The translations under genes were made by a program, and so were the position numbers. DNA of 64,000 nucleotides from Bradyrhizobium macuxiense (GTDB lineage Bacteria; Pseudomonadota; Alphaproteobacteria; Rhizobiales; Xanthobacteraceae): assembly GCF_007993935.1 (NCBI RefSeq), contig NZ_VITY01000005.1, forward strand, positions 186,001-250,000, given 5' to 3'. The notes below the pieces were generated by a model. The model saw only the letters and a list, made by a program, of their open reading frames with translations. It did no database searches and was not told where the DNA came from. Positions 8,727 to 16,207 of the stretch are shown here, one piece after another (position 1 is the first letter of the stretch; each line of letters starts with the position of its first letter).

Positions 8727-8939
8727 TACCGTAGGATGGGTAGAGCGCAGCGAAACCCATCAAATGGCGGGCCGCAGGAGAGATGATGGGTTTTTCGCTG
8801 CGCTCTACCCATCCTACGATTCTTTGCCGCGCCGACAACGCCTCCACGTCATTGCGAGCGAAGCGAAGCAATCCATCCCTCCGCATGCACGGAGAAATGG
8901 ATTGCTTCGTCGCTTCGCTTCTCGCAATGACGGGGGCGG

Positions 8940-8991
8940 TCACTTCCCCTTCAGGAACGCCGCGAACGCGTCGCCATAATCCTTGTGCCAG
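8940..8991 (-). pseudogene. Duplicated 3' end of the SDR gene, copy 2
   Basis: Second orphan copy of the SDR C-terminal coding segment, one unit further along. It carries a Val to Leu change (AAFLKGK) and silent differences from the intact gene, so it is diverging without coding constraint. Confidence 0.85.
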
Positions 8992-9203
8992 TACCGTAGG
9001 ATGGGTGGAGCGAAGCGATACCCATCAAATGGCGGGCCGCAGGAGAGATGATGGGTATCGCTTCGCTCCACCCATCCTACGATTCTATGCCACGCCCGAC
9101 AACGCTTCCTCGTCATTGCGAGCGAAGCGAAGCAATCCATCCCTCCGCGTATGCGGTGCTATGAATTGCTTCGTCGCTTCGCTTCTCGCAATGACGCCGG
9201 CGC

Positions 9204-10058
9204 TCACTTCCCCTTCACGAACGCCGCGAACGCATCGCCGTAATCCTTGTGCCAGCGCGACAGCGGCGGGCGGTTCTCGACGATGTCGCCGGCGGCCCAC
9301 AGGATGCGGCGTTCGTCGAGCGCGCGCGGCACATCATTGTCGGGGCAGAGGATGTAGAAATCGCCGCCGTCGAGGCGCTCGATCATGAAGTCGACGGTCT
9401 GCTCCGCGGTCCAGGCGCCGGCCGGCTTCTCGGTGCGGCCGCGCGCGGTCAAGCCGGTGAAGACGAAACCCGGGATCAACAGATGCGCCGTGAGCTTGCA
9501 GCCGTCGGTGTTGCGCAGCTCGTGCTGCAGCGCCTCGGTGAACGCCTTCACGCCGGCCTTGGAGACGTTGTAGGCGGGATCGCCCGGCGGCGTGGTGATG
9601 CCCTGCTTGGAGCCGGTGTTGATGATCAGCCCCGGCCGGCCGCGCTTGATCATGTCAGGCGCAAACGCCTGGGTGCCGTTGATCACGCCCCACAGATTGA
9701 CGCCAAGAATGCGCTGCCAATTGTCCGCGGGCCCGAACATCGCGCTGCCGGGCTGGATGCCGGCATTGTTCATCAGGATGTCGGTGCCGCCGAATTTCTT
9801 CGCGACCGCGGCTTCGAGATTTGCGACCTCGTCCGCACGGCTGACGTCGACCGCAGCGGTCATGATATCGGCGGCGCCGCCCGGTGCCGCAGCCGACAGT
9901 TTTGCCGCAGCAGCCTTCAGCCTGTCATCGCCGAGATCGACGATGCAGACCGTCATGCCGGCTTCGGCGAACCGCATCGCTGCGGCAAGCCCGATGCCGG
10001 AGGCGCCTCCGGTGATCACGGCAACATGATTGGCTGACATCACGGGGTGGGGCATCAT
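9204..10058 (-). CDS. Short-chain dehydrogenase/reductase
   Basis: A 284-residue classical SDR. It has TGGASGIG cofactor loop (residues 16-23), NNAG near 97, and the Ser150, Tyr163, Lys167 catalytic triad (INTGS, YNVSK). Asp at the end of strand 2 (CIVDLGDD) favours NAD(H). The start is ATGATG at 10058 with GGAG just upstream. Substrate unknown; a C-terminal extension follows the usual fold. It is divergent from the aldehyde dehydrogenase at 10254, so the two may act on the same alcohol/aldehyde pair (inference). Its last 52 bases are duplicated twice downstream in the 265-bp array. Confidence 0.88.
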   Translation of the reverse strand: MMPHPVMSANHVAVITGGASGIGLAAAMRFAEAGMTVCIVDLGDDRLKAAAAKLSAAAPGGAADIMTAAVDVSRADEVANLEAAVAKKFGGTDILMNNAGIQPGSAMFGPADNWQRILGVNLWGVINGTQAFAPDMIKRGRPGLIINTGSKQGITTPPGDPAYNVSKAGVKAFTEALQHELRNTDGCKLTAHLLIPGFVFTGLTARGRTEKPAGAWTAEQTVDFMIERLDGGDFYILCPDNDVPRALDERRILWAAGDIVENRPPLSRWHKDYGDAFAAFVKGK

Positions 10059-10253
10059 CGGTCTCCGGACACATTTGTGGATTACACTTGCAGGCTAGCA
10101 TATCGCGCGCGAGACACAGGCGCATGGGAGGTTTTCGCGCGCGCCGCCCTCATAACGTCCGCGCGGCTTTACGGTTTCGCGTCTGCGCTGTAGAATCCGC
10201 GATATAACGCCTCCACAAGACCTCAGCCGAACAATTTGACAGGGAGTGCAAAC

Positions 10254-11750
10254 ATGGCTGTTTCGCAGGCTATTCCGATCACGCGCCATCCTTATGCCGA
10301 CGGCTCCTACAAGAAGATGCTGATCGACGGCAAATGGGTCGACGCCGCCTCCGGCAAGACATTCGAAACCCACAATCCCGCCACCGGTGAATTGCTCGCG
10401 ACCGTCGCCGAAGGCGATGCCGAGGACATCAACCGCGCGGTCGCGGCGGCGCGCCGCGCCTTCGAAGGACCGTGGAGCAAGGTGAAGCCGTTCGAGCGGC
10501 AGAACATGCTGCTCAAGCTCGCCGAGCTGGTCGAAGCCAATTTCGAGGAACTGTCCCAGCTCGACACGCTCGACATGGGCGCGCCGATCAGCCGCACCCG
10601 CGGCAACCGGCTCCGCTCGCTCGGCATGCTGCGCTATTACGCGGGCCAGGCCACCGCGATCCACGGCGAGACCATCGAGAACTCGCTGCCCGGCGAGATC
10701 TTCTCCTACACTCTGAAAGAGCCGATCGGCGTGGTCGGCGCCATCATCCCCTGGAACGGGCCGCTGACCGCCTCGATCTGGAAGATCGGCCCGGCGATCG
10801 CGACCGGCTGCACCGTGGTGCTGAAGCCGGCCGAGGAATCGCCGCTGACCTCGCTGCGCATCGGCGAGCTCTGCATGGAGGCCGGCATTCCGCCCGGGGT
10901 CGTCAACGTCGTGCCGGGCTATGGCGAGACCGCGGGCGCCGCGCTCGCCTCGCATCCCGATGTCGACAAGGTCGCCTTCACCGGCTCGCACGTCACGGGA
11001 CAGTCGATCATCCGTGCGTCGGCCGGCAATCTCAAGCGTGTCTCGCTCGAGCTCGGCGGCAAGTCGCCGGACATCGTGTTCGCCGACGCCGATCTCGACG
11101 CCGCGGTGCCGGGCGCTGCGATGGCGGTGTTCGCCAACTCGGGCCAGATCTGCAGCGCCGGCACCCGGCTGTTCGTCGAGCAGAAGGTCTATGACGAATT
11201 CGTCGGCCGTGTCGCCGAGTTCGGCAAGAAGCTGCAGGTCGGCAACGGGCTCGATCCCAACACCCAGATCGGGCCCTTGGTGTCGCAGCAGCAGATGGAC
11301 CGCGTCTCCGGCTATCTCGACATCGGCCAGAAGGAAGGCGCCAAGGCGCTGGCCGGCGGCGGCCGTCTCACCGAGGGCGCGCTGTCGAAGGGCTTTTTCG
11401 TGCAGCCGACGGTGTTTGCCAATGTGCAGGACAACATGCGCATCGCGCAGGAGGAGATCTTCGGTCCGGTGATCTCGGCGATCTCGTTCAAGGATCCGGA
11501 CGAGTTGATCAAGCGCGCCAACGCCACCACCTTCGGCCTCGGCTCCGGTGTCTGGACCACCAATGTCAGCAAGGCGCACCAGGTCGCGAAGGCGCTGCGC
11601 GCCGGCTCGGTCTGGGTCAATTGCTACCAGGCGATGGACCCGGCGGTGCCGTTCGGCGGCTACAAGATGAGCGGCTACGGCCGCGAGTCCGGTAAGCAGC
11701 ACGTCGAGGAGTATCTCAACGTCAAGGCAGTCTGGATCAAGACGGGCTAG
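10254..11750 (+). CDS. Aldehyde dehydrogenase
   Basis: A 498-residue ALDH with the canonical landmarks IIPWNGP (Asn168), LELGGK (Glu266), NSGQIC (Cys300) and a C-terminal PFGGYKMSGYGRE. It fits the betaine/phenylacetaldehyde/retinal-type branch acting on bulky aldehydes with NAD+. ATG 10254 has AGGGAG 7 bases upstream. It diverges from the SDR gene at 10058, and that 195-base interval should hold both promoters. No other gene follows in the operon. Confidence 0.9.
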   Translation: MAVSQAIPITRHPYADGSYKKMLIDGKWVDAASGKTFETHNPATGELLATVAEGDAEDINRAVAAARRAFEGPWSKVKPFERQNMLLKLAELVEANFEELSQLDTLDMGAPISRTRGNRLRSLGMLRYYAGQATAIHGETIENSLPGEIFSYTLKEPIGVVGAIIPWNGPLTASIWKIGPAIATGCTVVLKPAEESPLTSLRIGELCMEAGIPPGVVNVVPGYGETAGAALASHPDVDKVAFTGSHVTGQSIIRASAGNLKRVSLELGGKSPDIVFADADLDAAVPGAAMAVFANSGQICSAGTRLFVEQKVYDEFVGRVAEFGKKLQVGNGLDPNTQIGPLVSQQQMDRVSGYLDIGQKEGAKALAGGGRLTEGALSKGFFVQPTVFANVQDNMRIAQEEIFGPVISAISFKDPDELIKRANATTFGLGSGVWTTNVSKAHQVAKALRAGSVWVNCYQAMDPAVPFGGYKMSGYGRESGKQHVEEYLNVKAVWIKTG

Positions 11751-11772
11751 CGCCGCGAAGCTCGCTGCCTCG

Positions 11773-11832
11773 CTTCACCTCTCTCCGCCCGCGGGGAGAG
11801 GTCGCCGCGCCCTTGCGCGGCGGGTGAGGGGT
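11773..11832. repeat. GC-rich palindromic repeat
   Basis: Inverted repeat with arms CCTCTCTCC and GGGGAGAGG followed by CGCCGCGCCC and GCGCGGCGGG, then GTGAGGGG. It may also act as a transcription end for the aldehyde dehydrogenase. The rest of the interval to 12037 shows no gene. Confidence 0.6.
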
Positions 11833-12037
11833 ACAGGTCTCAATGTTCGACTTGCTCGCGCAGCGAAGCCCTTCACCCCAACACCCACGTGATTTCGGAA
11901 TACTAGAAATATACCCCTGATTTGCCCGACGCGTCAAGTTGCCGTGTCGAACGCCGGCCGCCGCCGGGCTCCTTTGCATGGGGTTGTTTTCGATATTTTC
12001 GCAAAGCGTCCCTGCGACGGCCGCAGGTCGCTTGCGT

Positions 12038-12421
12038 TTACCGCCCCGCGGCCCTCTTCGGCTTGCCGATGTCGCTGCGCAGGGCCTCGAGCTCCTTGCG
12101 CACGGCTGACGCCGCGTCGCGCTCGATCTTGCGGTAGCGCGCCACCAGGGAGAGGCCGAACGGGGTCAGCACCGCGCCGCCGCCGTTCTTGCCGCCGGTC
12201 TGCCGTTCCACCGCCGCCTGGCGGCAGATGCGGTTGATCTCGTCGACCAGGTCCCAGGCGCGCTTGTAGCTCATGTCCATGGCGCGGCCGGCGGCCGAGA
12301 TCGACCCGCATTCCCTGATGTTTTCCAGCAGCAGGATCTTGCCCGGCCCGATCCGGTCCTCGGCATCGAGGTCGATGCGGACGCTCAGGGAGGGGAGCGA
12401 TGAGGCGCTCGATTTCGACAT
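12038..12421 (-). CDS. ModE-type winged-helix regulator without Mop domain
   Basis: A 127-residue protein corresponding to the N-terminal DNA-binding half of ModE: GPGKILLLENIRECGSISA, then the recognition region AGRAMDMSYKRAWDLVDEIN, and the wing GGKNGGGAVLTPFG. The C-terminal molybdate-binding Mop domains are missing and the tail is short and basic (GKPKRAAGR), so it probably does not sense molybdate by that route. Stand-alone ModE-like regulators are common in alphaproteobacteria. It is divergent from the ene-reductase gene, with a dyad at 12478-12493 between them, so that gene is a likely target. Confidence 0.8.
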   Translation of the reverse strand: MSKSSASSLPSLSVRIDLDAEDRIGPGKILLLENIRECGSISAAGRAMDMSYKRAWDLVDEINRICRQAAVERQTGGKNGGGAVLTPFGLSLVARYRKIERDAASAVRKELEALRSDIGKPKRAAGR

Positions 12422-12477
12422 GGGAGACCTTCTCTCGGCAACAGATTGCCACTACCTCCTTTTATGAACAAGATGAA

Positions 12478-12493
12478 CCCGTTAGATAACGGG
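12478..12493. promoter_or_regulatory. Candidate operator between the ModE-like regulator and ene-reductase genes
   Basis: Perfect dyad CCCGTT-AGAT-AACGGG, 27 bases before the ene-reductase ATG and 56 bases before the regulator ATG. Its position between divergent genes suits an autoregulatory site. Assignment to the ModE-like protein is inference. Confidence 0.4.
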
Positions 12494-12520
12494 AAATCGC
12501 AAAGAATATTTGGGGTAGGC

Positions 12521-13648
12521 ATGACTTCTTCGTCGCTGTTTTCGCCGCTCAAGGTCGGTCCCTATGAGCTGAAGCACCGTGTCGTGATGGCGCCGTTGAC
12601 GCGGATGCGGGCAGCGCGGCCGAGCCTCGCGCCGCGGCCGATGAACGCGGAATATTATGCGCAGCGCGCGACACAAGGCGGCCTGTTGATCGCAGAGGCC
12701 TCGCCGGTGGTCGCCACCGGCTTCGGCAATCCCGGCGTTCCCGGCATCTACAGCGAGGCCCAGATCGCGGGCTGGCGCGAGGTGGTGGATGCCGTGCACG
12801 CCAAGGGTGGGCTGATCTTCCTGCAACTCTGGCACGTCGGCCGCGTCTCGCATTCCTCGTTCCAGCCGGATGGTGCGCTGCCGGTGGCGCCGTCGGCGGT
12901 CGCGATCCCCTCCGAGTTCAAGTGCATGACGGCGGACGGCAAGGTGGTCGAGTACGAGACGCCGCGCGCGCTCGAGACCGATGAGGTCGCGCTGACGGTC
13001 GAGGCCTATCGTGAGGGCGCGAAGAATGCGCTCGCCGCCGGCTTCGACGGCGTCGAGATCCACGGCGCCAATGGTTATCTGATCGAGCAGTTCCTGCAAT
13101 CGCGCAGCAATGTGCGGACCGATCAATATGGCGGCTCGATCGAGAACCGCGTGCGCTTCCTGCTGGAAGTGACGCAGGCGGTGACCGAGGTGTGGGGTGC
13201 CAACCGCGTCGGCGTGCGGCTTTCGCCCTACGGCATTGCCAATGGCAGCGGCGAGGCCGACCCGATGCCGCTCTACAGCCACGCCATCAAGGCGCTGGAC
13301 AGATTCGGGCTCGCCTATCTGCATTTCATCGAGCCGCGCGCCTCCGGCACCGGCCGCGCCGACGTCGACTGGCAGAACGTGCCGTCGGCGATGGTGCTGT
13401 ACCGCCCGATGTGGAGCGGCGTGCTGATCACGGCCGGCAATTTCGTCGGCGACAGCGCAGAGCGCGCACTTGCCGAGGGCCATGCCGATGCGATCGCATT
13501 CGGCCGCTATTTCATCTCCAACCCGGATCTGCCGCGCCGCCTGCAGCGCGGCTATCCGCTGACCAAGTATAACCGCGCCACCTTCTATGGCGGCGAGGAG
13601 AAAGGCTACACGGATTATCCCGTGCACGACGAGCTGGCGCAGGCGTAG
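12521..13648 (+). CDS. Old Yellow Enzyme family ene-reductase (NemA-like)
   Basis: A 375-residue FMN-dependent alkene reductase. Landmarks: N-terminal LFSPLKVGPYELKHRVVMAPLTRMR, LQLWHVGR, and the active-site HGANGY with His181, Asn184 and Tyr186; the FMN phosphate region ends with AIAFGRYFISNPDLPRRL. It reduces activated C=C bonds (enones, maleimides, nitroalkenes) with NAD(P)H. ATG 12521 has GGGGTAGG upstream; further upstream in-frame codons lie in the operator region. It diverges from the ModE-like regulator, its probable controller. Confidence 0.9.
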   Translation: MTSSSLFSPLKVGPYELKHRVVMAPLTRMRAARPSLAPRPMNAEYYAQRATQGGLLIAEASPVVATGFGNPGVPGIYSEAQIAGWREVVDAVHAKGGLIFLQLWHVGRVSHSSFQPDGALPVAPSAVAIPSEFKCMTADGKVVEYETPRALETDEVALTVEAYREGAKNALAAGFDGVEIHGANGYLIEQFLQSRSNVRTDQYGGSIENRVRFLLEVTQAVTEVWGANRVGVRLSPYGIANGSGEADPMPLYSHAIKALDRFGLAYLHFIEPRASGTGRADVDWQNVPSAMVLYRPMWSGVLITAGNFVGDSAERALAEGHADAIAFGRYFISNPDLPRRLQRGYPLTKYNRATFYGGEEKGYTDYPVHDELAQA

Positions 13649-13656
13649 ACGACGCG

Positions 13657-13777
13657 CGTCATTGCGAGGAGCGAAGCGACGAAGCAATCCATCGCTCCGC
13701 GCATGCGGATGAATGGATTGCTTCGCGGAGCCTGTCATCGGGCGCGCGTTCGCGCGACCCGTTGGCCCGCAATGACG
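13657..13777. repeat. Dispersed palindrome, family B, extended form
   Basis: Starts CGTCATTGCGAGG and ends CCCGCAATGACG, with AAGCAATCCAT and ATGGATTGCTT inside. The right half contains an inner hairpin GGGCGCGCG-TT-CGCGCGACCC not present in the other copies. Confidence 0.7.
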
Positions 13778-13787
13778 GTGATCAGCG

Positions 13788-14303
13788 ATGTTTCCGGACG
13801 ACGAGTTCGAGCCGACCAAGAAGCCAAAACCCGTGGCGCTGGCGAAGCCTGCGGCCGGTCAATGCCTGTGCGGCAAGGTCCGCTTCGAGATCGATGTGCC
13901 GGCGCGCTGGGCCTGGCATGATCACACCGCCGCCAGCCGCCGTGCGCACGGCGCCGTTTACGCGACCTATGTCGGCAGCTGGAAGAAGCGCTTCCGCATC
14001 ACGCAAGGCGAAAGCGAACTGTCGCGCTACGAGGATGCGAAGAGCAAGACCGCGCGCAGCTTCTGCGCCAATTGCGGCACGCCCATCATCTACGAACGCG
14101 CGCGGTCGCCGCACATGGTCAACATCCCGCGCGCGCTGTTTTCGGGGCGCACCGGCCGGCAGCCACTCTATCACATCGCGATCGAGGAATTGCAGGAATG
14201 GGCCTACACCGGCGAGCCGCTGGTGCCGCTGAAGGGCTATCCTGGCGTGGTCTGGCAGCGATCGAAAAAGAAGAAGCGCAGCGAGCGCGAGGGGATGTTC
14301 TGA
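13788..14303 (+). CDS. GFA-fold protein with altered zinc motif
   Basis: A 171-residue protein related to the glutathione-dependent formaldehyde-activating family. Outer zinc ligands are present: Cys26 and Cys28 in GQCLCGKVRFEI and Cys93 and Cys96 in FCANCGTPI. The usual central CHCxxCR segment is replaced by WHDHTAASRR (His44, His46), so the second zinc site is lost or uses histidines. The C-terminus is strongly basic (RSKKKKRSERE). Formaldehyde-glutathione chemistry should not be assumed. It stands alone between repeats. Confidence 0.75.
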   Translation: MFPDDEFEPTKKPKPVALAKPAAGQCLCGKVRFEIDVPARWAWHDHTAASRRAHGAVYATYVGSWKKRFRITQGESELSRYEDAKSKTARSFCANCGTPIIYERARSPHMVNIPRALFSGRTGRQPLYHIAIEELQEWAYTGEPLVPLKGYPGVVWQRSKKKKRSEREGMF

Positions 14304-14304
14304 T

Positions 14305-14349
14305 GCATGATCCGGAAAAGTGCGAAGCGGTATTCCGAAAAGACCATGC
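14305..14349. repeat. Dispersed palindrome, family F
   Basis: Reads GCATGATCCGGAAAAGTGCG, then AAGCGGTATTCCGAAAAG and ACCATGC. A second copy is at 22508. It begins just after the GFA-like gene stop. Confidence 0.65.
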
Positions 14350-14418
14350 ACAAACAAAGGACGCGAACTGCGCTCGTCAGCTTCCGAGCAGGACCGCCGT
14401 ATGGAAACGCCGGCCGCG

Positions 14419-15903
14419 TCAGTGCTTCACGTAGATGACCTCGCCCGTTCCGGCGTATTCCTCGGTCCATCCCCTCTTGTCCACGAGGAACCTCTTCAGA
14501 GGTTCGTGCGCCTTCACCCAGAGCACCGTATCGATCTTGTATTTGTCGAGGACGGCGTCCCAGGCGGTCTCGTCGATCTCCCATTTGATCAGGCTGAAAT
14601 AGTCGCGCAGCAGCTCGTCGGGGTAAGCGGTGGCCGACCGGCCATCGATGAACACGGGCACCGCACCACGCGTGTAGAAGATCAGGAGTCCACCGACGTT
14701 CCAGTGGTTCAGCAGCCGTGCATGCGGAAAATGAGTCTGAAGATAGCGCGCATCCTGCTCTGACAGCAGTTGCGGAAGCGCGAGCGCCGGTTTGACGTAT
14801 ATCAGCGTCAGCGGCAGCGCGCATATGCCGATGATGCCGGCTACCAGCAACGAGCTTTGTACCTTGAGCTCATTCAGTTGCTTGGGAAGCAGCCGATCCA
14901 GGTGCAGCGCCAGCGGTACCGTCGCGAACATGAAGAAGAACGACATGTATCTGTATTGATAGAATCCCAGCAGCAGGAACAGCCAGGCCAGCAGCCGCGA
15001 CTCCAGAGGAGCGGTCGAAGCCGCCGGGTGGCGGAGCTCGAACGCAGTGAACATGGCGATATAGACGATACCGGGAACGCTTCCCGGCATGGTGAAGTTC
15101 GCAGCGTAAGACCACCACTCGGTGATGTGCGCCTGCGCAAAGTGGCCCAGCGTGGTCGCGACGCCGTTGTAGATATGCCAGCCGAGAGGATTGATCAGAA
15201 TGGCGACCAGGCAGCCGGCGGCCGCGAGACAGTAGATCCTAAGACCAGTCCAGTCCCGCCTGAGCAGGGACACCGCGCCAAAAATACCAATGATGAAGAG
15301 TCCGAGCATGAAGCCGCCGTGCAGGTTGGCCCAAAGCACCATCATCACGGGCAGCAAGAACCATCGGGTTCGTTTCAAGCACTCTGCGTAGAAGATGACG
15401 CAGAACAACATCGTCGGGGTGTTTGGCGACACCGAGAGATAGGAATTCGGGGCGGTCGCAAAGGCCGGATAAAGCAGGCACGCGGCCAGAACGGAAATTG
15501 CGACCGCAAGCGTCGAGGCGCCGTTGCGCAGGCAGATGGATGTGAGATATCCGGTGATGACGGCGCCACATGCAACGATTGCCAATGTGAGACCGGTACA
15601 TCCCGTGTATTGAAACACCACGCTGGCGATCACGTCCCAGAGCCAGGAGAGGTTATACCATTGCCTGTCGCCGAGGGTGAAAGACCACGGATCCTGGAAG
15701 GGGATATTGCCGCGCTCCCTGATCAGGTCGCCGGCGGCGAGGTGCCATCCCAAATCGAGGTGACCCAGCAGGAGCGGCCCGTTCGCCAGGTAGTACAGGG
15801 ATGAGCACGCGATCAGGAAGAGATAGATTCCCAGCTTCGCGAGCTTGATCGTTCCTGGTCCTCTCTCAAGCCTGGTGCCGTTCCAAGCCGCCAGCGCGTC
15901 CAT
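14419..15903 (-). CDS. Polytopic membrane protein, GT-C-like
   Basis: A 494-residue protein with about ten hydrophobic segments (LGIYLFLIACSSLYYLANG, LTLAIVACGAVITGYLTSI, LLAWLFLLLGFYQYRYMSFF) and a soluble C-terminal domain of about 100 residues. An early acidic loop GHLDLGWHLAAGDLI resembles the DxD-like first loop of GT-C membrane glycosyltransferases that use lipid-linked sugars; that is a topology-based inference. ATG 15903 has AGGA at good distance. Base composition is visibly more AT-rich than neighbours, with codons such as ATA and AGA, hinting at transfer. No polysaccharide genes are adjacent. Confidence 0.65.
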   Translation of the reverse strand: MDALAAWNGTRLERGPGTIKLAKLGIYLFLIACSSLYYLANGPLLLGHLDLGWHLAAGDLIRERGNIPFQDPWSFTLGDRQWYNLSWLWDVIASVVFQYTGCTGLTLAIVACGAVITGYLTSICLRNGASTLAVAISVLAACLLYPAFATAPNSYLSVSPNTPTMLFCVIFYAECLKRTRWFLLPVMMVLWANLHGGFMLGLFIIGIFGAVSLLRRDWTGLRIYCLAAAGCLVAILINPLGWHIYNGVATTLGHFAQAHITEWWSYAANFTMPGSVPGIVYIAMFTAFELRHPAASTAPLESRLLAWLFLLLGFYQYRYMSFFFMFATVPLALHLDRLLPKQLNELKVQSSLLVAGIIGICALPLTLIYVKPALALPQLLSEQDARYLQTHFPHARLLNHWNVGGLLIFYTRGAVPVFIDGRSATAYPDELLRDYFSLIKWEIDETAWDAVLDKYKIDTVLWVKAHEPLKRFLVDKRGWTEEYAGTGEVIYVKH

Positions 15904-16207
15904 GAATGAGTCCTGCGATCGAAGCGGGCCGCCTGCGGGCCCTGTGTGCTTTTCTGCCCGCCCGGTGGATGCAAACAATCGCCGCTTTAGGGCACTCTCG
16001 CTAAAGTAGCGTTAATCTCGGCCGCGCAATTCGATGCTGCCCGCCGAGGGAGTTTCCCGGAACTCGCGATCATCGTGGTGCATGGTCAACACCAGGCGCG
16101 CGCCTGCGGAATGCGGCCATGACCGGCCGCTCGATTGCTCCCGAAGCGCAAGTTTGGTCATCTCCTCGCCTGCCGTCGGCCAACGCGCTGGCTGGCCTGG
16201 AGGGAAC
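15904..16207. other. Intergenic region between divergent genes
   Basis: About 300 bases between the membrane protein and the ThDP enzyme. I see only the two ribosome binding sites and an AT-richer patch (CTAAAGTAGCGTTAATC near 15999-16017) that could be promoter. No gene is supported here. Confidence 0.5.

Larger units (their letters stand above)
8466..9255. repeat. 265-bp composite unit, three tandem copies
   Basis: Three head-to-tail copies begin at 8466, 8731 and 8996, an exact 265-base spacing. Each unit is a family A palindrome, then a family B palindrome (CGTCATTGCGAG to CTCGCAATGACG), then a 52-base copy of the end of the SDR gene. The third unit runs into the intact SDR gene; a one-base deletion lies within it. 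Copies differ by point changes, including coordinated changes in both arms of the third family A palindrome (gagcgAAGcgaTAc instead of gagcgCAGcgaAAc). Confidence 0.9.

Noticed and set aside
8466-9255. CRISPR-like or satellite appearance of the tandem array
   Set aside because: The unit is 265 bases and made of palindromes plus a gene end; there are no short repeats with variable spacers and no cas genes.
16034-16207. N-terminal extension of the ThDP enzyme
   Set aside because: The ATG at 16208 has an ideal GGAGGG and begins the conserved domain; the extension has no family similarity.
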